NCBI GenBank assembly: GCA_945861245.1 | Contig: CAMAUE010000012.1 | Location: 1-60,723 of the forward strand | Direction of reading: 5' to 3' | Source of the DNA: Singulisphaera sp. GP187 | GTDB lineage: Bacteria; Planctomycetota; Planctomycetia; Gemmatales; Gemmataceae | DNA length: 60,723 nt | Shown here: positions 52,328 to 59,641 of the stretch, piece by piece | Layout of the letters: each line of letters opens with the position of its first letter | Position numbering within the stretch: the first letter of the stretch is position 1 | Position numbers and translations under genes: made by a program | Notes under the pieces: generated by a model | The model's input: the letters and a program-made list of their open reading frames with translations, nothing else | Told to the model about the DNA's origin: nothing | The model's database searches: none

Positions 52328-52771
52328 ATGAGCAAAATTGCAATCCATTCACCGCAGGAAGCGGTGCCGATCGATCGTGGGAAAATGCGCGACATTAGCC
52401 ATGCAGTGCTCGATGGCGAAAGCATGCGCGATTACGAGATCAGCCTGGCGTTTGTCGATAATCCAACGATTCATCGGCTCAACAAGCAGTATCTCGATCA
52501 CGACGAGCCAACCGATGTGCTGTCATTTCCTTATAGTGCCGCGAATGCGAAGAAACTCGAAGGCGAGTTGATCATCGGCGTTGAGGTCGCTTCGGAACAG
52601 GCAGGCGAGCGCGGACATGACGTGCAGGCGGAACTGGCGCTATACGTCATCCACGGGCTACTGCATCTGTGCGGCTACGACGACAAGTCGCCGGCCGACG
52701 AAAAAGCGATGCGCGAGCGAGAACGGCATTATCTCACGCAACTCGGCCTGCCCGCCATCGCGGATGCGTAA
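52328..52771 (+). CDS. ybeY: Endoribonuclease YbeY
   Basis: 147 residues; metal-dependent RNase for 16S rRNA maturation and 70S quality control. ATG 52328 is chosen; in-frame sequence upstream is not conserved. Blocks are SLAFVDNPTIHRLNKQYL (39-56), HDEPTDVLSFPY (58-69), LGE-type GELIIGVEVASEQA (79-92) and the zinc motif HGLLHLCGYDD (109-119). The third zinc ligand, normally His at the end (HGxLHLxGYDH), is Asp119 here. It lies upstream of a dead transposase. Confidence 0.94.
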   Translation: MSKIAIHSPQEAVPIDRGKMRDISHAVLDGESMRDYEISLAFVDNPTIHRLNKQYLDHDEPTDVLSFPYSAANAKKLEGELIIGVEVASEQAGERGHDVQAELALYVIHGLLHLCGYDDKSPADEKAMRERERHYLTQLGLPAIADA

Positions 52772-52792
52772 ATTCTGGACTTTGCCATTTAT

Positions 52793-52848
52793 ACCGTCAG
52801 GGAGCGGCCGACATTATGGGGTATCCATTCGGCCGCTCCCTGACGGTC
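52793..52848. repeat. Intergenic palindrome, family L
   Basis: ACCGTCAGGGAGCGGCCGA pairs perfectly with TCGGCCGCTCCCTGACGGT, loop of about 18 bases. It lies 21 bases past the ybeY stop and immediately next to the 3' end of the transposase remnant, so it may be a terminator or part of the old insertion's edge. Confidence 0.85.
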
Positions 52849-52861
52849 AAGGCCACGCGTT

Positions 52862-53918
52862 TTAACTTTCGGTCATTGGCTTGGCCACGGGTGGTTTTCT
52901 TTTTTTGAACGGGTTAACCTTCGGGCGATGGGGATACGCTTCTCGCTCGCTCTGCCTTCCCGCAGGGCGATTGGGCAACTTGTACTTCATTGCGTATCTC
53001 CGCGCCACCTGATATTTCTCTCGCCAGCTCGCCGGTTCGGTATACCTCGCTCCCAGCAAAAAAATCCGGAACGTCGTCCACGTTCGCTTGAAACTCATTC
53101 GGCGTGGCGCTCGTTTCGCCAACTCGGCTGCCTGCCGACGAAACTGCGTCACCAAATTGTACGCCACCATCGACAATAACAGTTCCTTGTGAAACATCGC
53201 TACGTTGCGAGCACGCATCTGTTCCGCGTCCATCACCACTTTCACGTTCCGAATATCGATTTCCACGTCCACTCGGCGTTTGTATGCGTCCGCTATTTCC
53301 TTGGCCGACGCCTGGAGATCGCTCACCAATAGCAACGTCAGACCTTTGCTGATCACCACCTCGTGCAGCTTCACATTGCAGTGTCGGTTTGCTCGCTTCG
53401 ATCAACGACTGACTGATACGGCCGGAAAACCACTCCGCAGCTTCGCGAGGCAGCCGTTTGCGTGCATCCGAAAAAATGCTGGTGTTGCTCGAGAACGTTT
53501 TCTGCTTCACCCGTTTGTTCTCGGGCAGAAAGCTCGGCCGGAAATCGATCAGATGTTTGACCGCTGCCTACAAGGACTGATCCGGACGCATGCATTGGTA
53601 AACGAGCATCCACAAAATGACGCAGGAACTGTAGACGGCATTCCCATGCACGGGGGAGTATTCGTCCGCTTCGGTGGGATCGAACAAATCGCCGAGCAAT
53701 GCGAACGCTTCGTTAAATTGGCTGTCACGTTCCGCTTCACCAGCCTTCTTTGGCAGCTCAATCAGGGCGCAAATTTCGTGCCGAATTCGCCCAGTGCTCT
53801 CCGTTTTCCTAAAACGAGTGCCATTGACATGACGGTCGCGGTTCGGAAAGACGTCGAACGCGCCCGTCGAAAGTTCATCTGCTCGCCGATTGCACGTCAC
53901 AATGGTATCTCTGTCCAT
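52862..53918 (-). pseudogene. Degenerate IS4-family transposase remnant
   Basis: Two damaged parts of one transposase. The N-terminal part (from about 53918 to about 53385) reads ...EAFALLGDLFDPTEADEYS..GNAVYSSCVILWMLVYQ, meets an in-frame TAG at 53568-53570, and continues AAVKHLIDFRPSFLPENKRV..FSDARKRLPRE. It then joins, after a large deletion and a frame change near 53370, to the C-terminal part (to 52862): KLHEVVISKGLTLLLVSD..YKRRVDVEIDIRNVKVVMDAEQMRAR..SMVAYNLVTQFRR. The YREK motif Y-x2-R-x3-E-x6-K is intact, but the first two catalytic Asp and the core between are gone, so it cannot transpose. No clear terminal repeats or target duplication were found by eye. Confidence 0.85.
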
Positions 53919-53945
53919 ACGCCCGCACTACCCGAGGTTCCCGCC

Positions 53946-56723
53946 ATGCGTTTGATTCTGGTCCTTTCCGCGGCGATTTACTTCTCGCTTCCTGCCTTCG
54001 CGCAACTCGACGTACCCAAGGCGGCCGATCCACGGCTCGTTGTGGAACTCGTTGCGCAGTCGCCGGATATCGTGCATCCGATCTCGTGCGACTTCGATCA
54101 TCAAGGTCGGCTGCTCGTCATCGAGAGCCATACGCACTTCGCGCCGAAGGACTACAAAGGCCCGAAGTTCGATCGCATCCGCGCGTTCGAGCTACACAAG
54201 GACGGCAAGCCGGGCTTCGCGAAAGTCACCACGTTTTACGAAGGCACGCGCCATACGATGGACCTCGCCGTGCATCCCGACGGCTCGGTCTACATCGCCA
54301 CGCGCAATGAAATTCTGCGCCTGCAAGACACCCAGAAAACAGGCGTGGCGGACAAGGTCACGCGCATCGTCTTCCTCGACACCAAGGGCGACTATCCGCA
54401 CAACGGCCTATCGGGTTTGTGCTTCGACACAAAGGGCAATCTCACGTTCGGCATGGGCGAGAACCTCGGTGCGTTCTATGCGTTGATTGGTTCCGATGGC
54501 AAGAAATTCACCGGCCAGGGCGATGGCGGGCATATCTTCCACTGCACCGCCGACGGCAAGAACCTCCGCAAAGTTGCGACCGGTTTCTGGAATCCGTTCG
54601 GCATCTGCCGTGACATCTATGGCCGAATGTTCTGCGTGGACAACGACCCCGACCAGATGCCGCCGTGCCGAATGTTGCACGTCGTCGAGGGCGGCGACTA
54701 TGGCTTCCGCTTTTGCTACGGGCGCTCGGGGAAGCATCCGTTCCAATCGTGGCATGGCGAACTGCCCGGCACGTTGCCGATGATGACCGGCGTCGGCGAG
54801 GCGCCATGCGAAATCCTCAGCTACGAATCCGACGGGCTGCCCAAAGAATACCTCGGCCAACTCCTGGTCACATCGTGGGCCGATCACCGCGTCGAGCGCT
54901 ATCAGGTGAAGCCGCATGGTGCATCGTTCAAGGCCGAGCGCTTGCCGTTCGTGCAAGGCGGCAACAACTTCCGCCCCGTCGGCATGTGCATCGCTCCCGA
55001 CGGCTCCATCTTCATCACCGACTGGGTTCTCAGCAACTACACCCTGCACGGCAAAGGCGCGATCTGGCACATTCGAGCGAAGGACTTGGCAAACCGGGAG
55101 CGTAAGCGACCGGAGGATCCGCGCGAGGCGATTCTCTCTCTGCATCGCCCGCTGCGAGAATCGGCGGCGAGCAAGCTGTCGGGCGACGATAACGGCCGAG
55201 CCTTCCTACGCAATTTAGCCGGCACGAGCGCAGGCCGGCCCGCCGCCTCGGCCTTGAAGGCGCTTATTGATGCCAGCGCAATAAATACTCCGCAACTCGA
55301 AGAGATAGCCAAGAAGATTCGCAACTACGGCGTCGACGAAATTGCCGTGCAAGAACTTCTCGCTCGGCGCGAGTTGAAACCCGGCGTGGTTACTCACCGA
55401 TCCGACTTGCGATTGCGTACTTTGGAGTTCGGAGCGTATGATTTCAAAGCGAAGGATCTCGATGACCGTGATATCGAGTTCTTTCTCGATGCGCTGACGA
55501 GTCCCGACGCCTTTTTGCGGCAAGCCGCGATATTTCACATCGGAAACAGCAGAGCGGTTGGGAGGTTGCGATACGAGAAAGAGAAAAATTCGCAACTTCG
55601 ACAAGCCATTCTCCTGGCCGACCAATTCGACACTCGCCGTGTTCCGCGCGCGGACCGGCCAAAGATTTATCTTGACGACCCCGACGAAACCGTTCGCTTC
55701 CTCGCGGTCAAGTGGATCGCCGACGAAAAGCTGAAGGACTACCGCAAGGATGTCGAGAAAGCCATGCAAGACCCCACGCTCAGCGTGCGCATGTACCAGG
55801 CTCTCGCCACCGCGCTGGCGCGCATCGACGGCAAGGATGTCAACGAGAACAGCCTCGCCGACTACTTCGCGAAACGGCTCGCCGACGATGCGACGCCAAT
55901 GGCTCAGCGTGCGACGTTGTTGCGCCAGATTCCCGCAACGCACAAAGCGCTGACGGTGGACCTGCTCGCGAAATTGCTGATGTCCGATGATGGGGCACTC
56001 AAGCTCGAAGCGGTGCGAGCGCTGGTCGAGCATCCGAGCGCGAAACGGCACGATGCCTTGCTCGGCGTGTTCCGCGATGTGAAGCTTGCCATGCCGGTGC
56101 GGGCGTTCGCCATGGTCGGGCTGATAGATCGCGCGGAGTTGGTCGACGAACTCAAGGCGATTGCCAATGACAAGGTATCACCGTTACGCCAAGACGCAAT
56201 GCGAGCCCTCATCGGCATCAAAGGCGCGAGCGGTCAACATGTGCCGGAGAAGAATCGGCCCGCGTTCAAAGACATCGACGCCTGGCAGAAGCGGCTCGAA
56301 GGTCCGGCGGATGCCGAGGCCGGCGCTCGCGTGTTCTTTCATCCGAAGGTCGGCGCGTGTTTCAAATGCCATCGCATTGATGGCCGCGGCGCGGATGTCG
56401 GGCCGGACCTGAGCAACATCGGCCGGGTCGAACGTCGGCAGCTTTTGGAGTCGATCTTGCAGCCGTCGAACACGGTCGCGCCGCGCTATCAAAACTGGTA
56501 TCTCGAAACCGCCGATGGCAAGACGCGCAACGGCGTGCTGCTGCACACAAATCTCGACGAGTACACGTATCTGGACGCGAACGGCGGTCGCTTCAAGCTC
56601 AAAACGGGCGACATAGTCGAGCAGCGGGCGGTGCCGACATCGATCATGCCGGAGGCGTTGGTGGATGGGTTGATGGACCAGGAGCTGCGCGATTTGCTGG
56701 CGTATTTGCAGTCGAGGAAGTGA
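53946..56723 (+). CDS. PVC-type CxxCH haem protein (sugar dehydrogenase-like propeller)
   Basis: 925 residues. ATG 53946 opens a signal peptide (MRLILVLSAAIYFSLPAFAQ). The apparent upstream extension is only the antisense of the transposase remnant. A six-bladed PQQ-dehydrogenase-like propeller (about 20-390; HPISCDFDHQGRLLVIESH, DLAVHPDGSVYIATRNEI, GFWNPFGICRDIYGRMFCVD, PDGSIFITDW) is followed by HEAT repeats (about 400-780) and a C-terminal cytochrome c domain with haem motif CFKCH (about 813-817) and PSNTVAPRYQNW. This is the TIGR02604/TIGR02603-like planctomycete type. It probably sits in the periplasm; substrate unknown. It is related in layout to the gene at 48085 but lacks the LamG domain. 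Confidence 0.94.
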   Translation: MRLILVLSAAIYFSLPAFAQLDVPKAADPRLVVELVAQSPDIVHPISCDFDHQGRLLVIESHTHFAPKDYKGPKFDRIRAFELHKDGKPGFAKVTTFYEGTRHTMDLAVHPDGSVYIATRNEILRLQDTQKTGVADKVTRIVFLDTKGDYPHNGLSGLCFDTKGNLTFGMGENLGAFYALIGSDGKKFTGQGDGGHIFHCTADGKNLRKVATGFWNPFGICRDIYGRMFCVDNDPDQMPPCRMLHVVEGGDYGFRFCYGRSGKHPFQSWHGELPGTLPMMTGVGEAPCEILSYESDGLPKEYLGQLLVTSWADHRVERYQVKPHGASFKAERLPFVQGGNNFRPVGMCIAPDGSIFITDWVLSNYTLHGKGAIWHIRAKDLANRERKRPEDPREAILSLHRPLRESAASKLSGDDNGRAFLRNLAGTSAGRPAASALKALIDASAINTPQLEEIAKKIRNYGVDEIAVQELLARRELKPGVVTHRSDLRLRTLEFGAYDFKAKDLDDRDIEFFLDALTSPDAFLRQAAIFHIGNSRAVGRLRYEKEKNSQLRQAILLADQFDTRRVPRADRPKIYLDDPDETVRFLAVKWIADEKLKDYRKDVEKAMQDPTLSVRMYQALATALARIDGKDVNENSLADYFAKRLADDATPMAQRATLLRQIPATHKALTVDLLAKLLMSDDGALKLEAVRALVEHPSAKRHDALLGVFRDVKLAMPVRAFAMVGLIDRAELVDELKAIANDKVSPLRQDAMRALIGIKGASGQHVPEKNRPAFKDIDAWQKRLEGPADAEAGARVFFHPKVGACFKCHRIDGRGADVGPDLSNIGRVERRQLLESILQPSNTVAPRYQNWYLETADGKTRNGVLLHTNLDEYTYLDANGGRFKLKTGDIVEQRAVPTSIMPEALVDGLMDQELRDLLAYLQSRK

Positions 56724-56730
56724 TTCGTTT

Positions 56731-56791
56731 GCCGCTTGCGGCTTAGCGCTCAACGTCGCGCGGCGTGAAGTGAGCGCTAAGCCGCAAGCGG
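56731..56791. repeat. Intergenic palindrome, family A (complete)
   Basis: GCCGCTTGCGGCTTAGCGCT pairs with AGCGCTAAGCCGCAAGCGG; loop of about 23 bases. It lies between the converging haem-protein and alpha/alpha-barrel genes, 7 bases past the former's stop. Confidence 0.95.
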
Positions 56792-56798
56792 AAAAACG

Positions 56799-58040
56799 TT
56801 ATTCGATCACCGCATCCAGATACTGCACCATCGCGGTGAGGGCGTGTTGCGTGTAGTCGATGCGGATGTTGCCGTCCTGGTGCGAGGCGAAGAACGCGCC
56901 GATGATGTTGGGTCGAAAGGTCGGCGTAAAATGATCGGTGTTGTACGACGTATATTGCAGTTTCATCAAAAACTGCACGTTGTTCAGGAGCGCCCGTTCG
57001 TAGCGTTGCAAGCGAGGCAGATCGCCGGCGTGCTTCGCGACTCGGCAGGCCTCGGCCAGGCTCACTGCGGCGCGGGCCGAGCTGATGTCGGGCGTCGTCG
57101 ATTCCACCTTGTTGTTCTGGCTACGCGGAAAACCGCCCGCCCAATGGGCGCGCGTCGATTCAAACTCATCTCGATACTGCAAGCCGACCAGCCAATCGTT
57201 CATCGCGAAAACGGTGTCCGCAAACTCCTTCTCTTTGGTAAGCAAATACGCCTCGGCATAGGCCGGCGTCTGGCTGGCGACGCAGGCGATCGATCGATTC
57301 GTCTGCCAAGAGTCGTGATAGTAGCCACGCGCCTTGCGAACGATATCGAGCTTCCAGTCAGCCGGGCGACGTTTGCAGCTTCTTATCAAGCCGTGCATTG
57401 CCCAGCCTGCGTTCTCGGCCTCGCCGTCGGGCGAGTGGCCGCGGACCAGATTCGGGCCGATCGTCATGAGCAGTGAGCCATCGGGTCGCTGCTGCTTGCG
57501 GATGTAGTTGCAAAGTTCGTCGGCTTTATCGAGTAGATCAGTGCCCGGATTCGCGAGTTCGTGGATTGCAAGGACGAGCGTGCCATTGGCGTGGAGGCGC
57601 GAAATGGCCAGCGGCGGGGCGGCGGAGTATCGGCAGGACTTGTCGTCGGGATCGGGCATCGTCTCCAGCAGCAGCGTCAGCAGTGATTGCCGAGCGACTG
57701 CGGTGACACGTTCGTCGCGGAAGTATCGGCCCGCCCGTGCCAGTGCGAAGCCGGCACCGACTTGGCTGAGGTAGTTGTCGCCATCGAGATTGGTCTTGAG
57801 AGCCGGCTGAAGCCCATACTTGAATCGACCGTCGGCACGATTTGCGAGCCGTAACCAGTCGGTCGCGCGCTCGGCGCAAAAATAGATCGGCTGGGCGCCG
57901 TCGGGAATCTTCGCGAGGTCACGTGGCTTTTGCAGCGTCGGCGGAGCAGGCACGACGCGCGAGGTCTGCACAATTGGCGATGGCTGGGCGAGCACGAGCA
58001 GCGGAAAAAACGACAGCGAAAGAATAGCAAACACGCGCAT
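56799..58040 (-). CDS. Secreted alpha/alpha-barrel-like protein of unknown function
   Basis: 413 residues from ATG 58040 (AGGAGG 8 bases upstream) with signal peptide MRVFAILSLSFFPLLVLAQP. The rest is mostly helical with repeated FALARAGRYFRDERVTAVAR, TLVLAIHELANP, ELCNYIRKQQRPDGSL and SLAEACRVAKHAGD units. The (Q/K)xxDGS motif and spacing resemble squalene/pectate-lyase-type (alpha/alpha)6 toroids or family-88/105 glycoside hydrolases. Catalytic residues cannot be assigned. A second, earlier in-frame ATG at 58109 gives a polar leader without hydrophobic character. Confidence 0.7.
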   Translation of the reverse strand: MRVFAILSLSFFPLLVLAQPSPIVQTSRVVPAPPTLQKPRDLAKIPDGAQPIYFCAERATDWLRLANRADGRFKYGLQPALKTNLDGDNYLSQVGAGFALARAGRYFRDERVTAVARQSLLTLLLETMPDPDDKSCRYSAAPPLAISRLHANGTLVLAIHELANPGTDLLDKADELCNYIRKQQRPDGSLLMTIGPNLVRGHSPDGEAENAGWAMHGLIRSCKRRPADWKLDIVRKARGYYHDSWQTNRSIACVASQTPAYAEAYLLTKEKEFADTVFAMNDWLVGLQYRDEFESTRAHWAGGFPRSQNNKVESTTPDISSARAAVSLAEACRVAKHAGDLPRLQRYERALLNNVQFLMKLQYTSYNTDHFTPTFRPNIIGAFFASHQDGNIRIDYTQHALTAMVQYLDAVIE

Positions 58041-58129
58041 AGCCGAGGCCTCCTGCCCACGAGATTGTGGTCCGGGAGGAGTATACCGGAATTCGCCGCG
58101 CGGATTCAATGTGGATTTGAATGGGTATT

Positions 58130-58185
58130 GCCGCTTGCGGCTTAGCGCTCAGAAGGCGCCGTGCGAGCGCTAAGCCGCAAGCGGC
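58130..58185. repeat. Intergenic palindrome, family A (complete)
   Basis: GCCGCTTGCGGCTTAGCGCT pairs with AGCGCTAAGCCGCAAGCGGC, loop of about 16 bases. It sits between the alpha/alpha-barrel gene start and the nuclease-inhibitor gene stop, on the minus-strand path. Confidence 0.95.
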
Positions 58186-58209
58186 GGAATCGGGAAGTTG
58201 TTTTTTTCC

Positions 58210-58578
58210 TTACGTCTCAACAACCTCGGTTTGCAGGCCTGCCCATTTGCCGTCGTCCGTCCTGCCGACGATGAACACGGCCAGGTTGACTTCACCGACC
58301 TTATGGACTTCGATGTCGCTAAGGTGTTCTTGCAATTGTTTGGCGAGGGCGTCGAACTTCGCTTTTTCCGATTTCGGGACGGCCCGAAAAAACGCGGCAA
58401 GCGTCATCTTCTCGATCGCCGGGTCGTCGCCTCGCTCGGACAACTCGGCGAGGCGCTTCGGCGTCGGCCCATCCTTGGCGTCCCACACGAAAGGATTCAG
58501 CTCGGCATCGGTTTCGCTGCTGAAGAGCAGGCCCTCGCAGGCTTTCTTCAACAGCGCGAGTAGGGGGTGTTTTTTCAT
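58210..58578 (-). CDS. nuiA-like: NuiA-like nuclease inhibitor
   Basis: 122 residues, no signal peptide, so cytoplasmic. It matches the nuclease-A inhibitor family (PF07924): LLKKACEGLLFSSETDAE (9-26) aligns with the GLLFMSES part of Anabaena NuiA, and VHKVGEVNLAVFIVGRTDDG (91-110) and WAGLQTEVVET (112-122) align with its C-terminal strand. The C-terminal Thr122 (VVET-end) and Glu22 correspond to the NuiA residues (Thr135 and Glu24 as I recall) that contact the metal and active site of NucA. It starts 26 bases after the nuclease gene's stop, so the two are one operon. Confidence 0.88.
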   Translation of the reverse strand: MKKHPLLALLKKACEGLLFSSETDAELNPFVWDAKDGPTPKRLAELSERGDDPAIEKMTLAAFFRAVPKSEKAKFDALAKQLQEHLSDIEVHKVGEVNLAVFIVGRTDDGKWAGLQTEVVET

Positions 58579-58604
58579 CGCTTTCGGATCTCACATCACA
58601 ATTG

Positions 58605-59456
58605 TCAACGATTCGGATTCGGCCTCGGGGTGACGATGATGCGTTCGTCGTCCACGCGATCCATGATGGCGGTGGCGACTTCCTTGTTCAACCGCGGGAA
58701 GAAGCGGTAACCCGTGAGCTTTTCGACTTCGCGGATCGACACGCGGTACATGCTCCAATCCTCGCCGACGCTCTGGTCATTCGGAACGATAACCGCGATG
58801 GGCCGAGTGCGCGGGTCGGGCGTCGTGCGGCCTTGGGCGAGCACCAGAATCACCTTCCACGTTTTCGCGGGCACGGTGACGTGGATCTTGCCCTTGTCGA
58901 TCGATTTCATGAAGCCGTTCTTGCCTTCACCGCCGACGCCATAGGGGCCGCAAACGATGTGAAGTTCATGCCCTTTCTTGACCTGATCGCGGCTATACGC
59001 TTCGAGGCGTTCCCAGGCTCCTTGATTGTTCTTGGGCGCTTGCGGGACGATATTGGTCAGGAAGAATGTCGTATCGTTGTCGGCATCCGTATTGGAGCGG
59101 TCCTTGCTGGGACACATATGCCCGCGATCGAACCCGCTGGCGATGTAGGTGCCGTGCGTCACATGCGGGAAGCTTCGAGGTAACGCCGGGTCAGGCTCGA
59201 ACGACCCGCGGGTGGCGTTGCCGATATCGGCTTTCGTCAGATTCCAGCTTACCCAATTCGGGATGTTCTTTTTGCCGTTGAACGACAGGACGTACTGATC
59301 GCGTTTGATAACGAAGTCTTCCACTGTCGGATCGGCGAAAGGCTTGATCTTCGTGGGCATGCCGCCTGCGATGTTGCGATTGGTTTTGGGTTGCGCGGCA
59401 ACTGTCACGGGCAATGCCAAAATTGCGAGCAGAAGGAATGAACGTAGAAATGTCAT
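58605..59456 (-). CDS. Secreted NucA-type DNA/RNA non-specific endonuclease
   Basis: 283 residues with a signal peptide (MTFLRSFLLLAILALPVTVA, cut near AQPK). It belongs to the beta-beta-alpha-metal DNA/RNA non-specific endonuclease family (PF01223; Serratia nuclease, Anabaena NucA). The catalytic motif is DRGHMCPSKDR (110-120) with His113 as base; TNIVPQAPKNNQGAWERLE (134-152) supplies the metal-binding Asn near 144 and Glu152. It degrades nucleic acids outside the cytoplasm, for nutrition or defence. The inhibitor gene follows immediately, so the cell makes its own antidote. Confidence 0.93.
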   Translation of the reverse strand: MTFLRSFLLLAILALPVTVAAQPKTNRNIAGGMPTKIKPFADPTVEDFVIKRDQYVLSFNGKKNIPNWVSWNLTKADIGNATRGSFEPDPALPRSFPHVTHGTYIASGFDRGHMCPSKDRSNTDADNDTTFFLTNIVPQAPKNNQGAWERLEAYSRDQVKKGHELHIVCGPYGVGGEGKNGFMKSIDKGKIHVTVPAKTWKVILVLAQGRTTPDPRTRPIAVIVPNDQSVGEDWSMYRVSIREVEKLTGYRFFPRLNKEVATAIMDRVDDERIIVTPRPNPNR

Positions 59457-59576
59457 GCTTTGCTCCTTGTCCTGGAGTGGGGGATAGGGACATCATGCGA
59501 GGAAAAGGATATGGATTTGGCAGAGGGCCGGCAATCGAACGGGGCGGGAGAGGGTTTGTTGGCAGATTTTTGTTTT

Positions 59577-59631
59577 CCGCTTGCGGCTTAGCGCTCGGGA
59601 CATAATCAGGGGAGCGCTAAGCCGCAAGCGG
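59577..59631. repeat. Intergenic palindrome, family A (complete)
   Basis: CCGCTTGCGGCTTAGCGCTC pairs perfectly with GAGCGCTAAGCCGCAAGCGG; loop of 15 bases. It lies just downstream of the HEAT-repeat gene's stop (minus strand), upstream of the nuclease gene start. Confidence 0.95.
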
Positions 59632-59641
59632 CGAAAACGGG

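Noticed and set aside
53205-53945. In-frame 247-codon extension upstream of the second haem protein
   Set aside because: It reads the antisense of the IS4 remnant and lacks any family match; the signal peptide at 53946 marks the true start.
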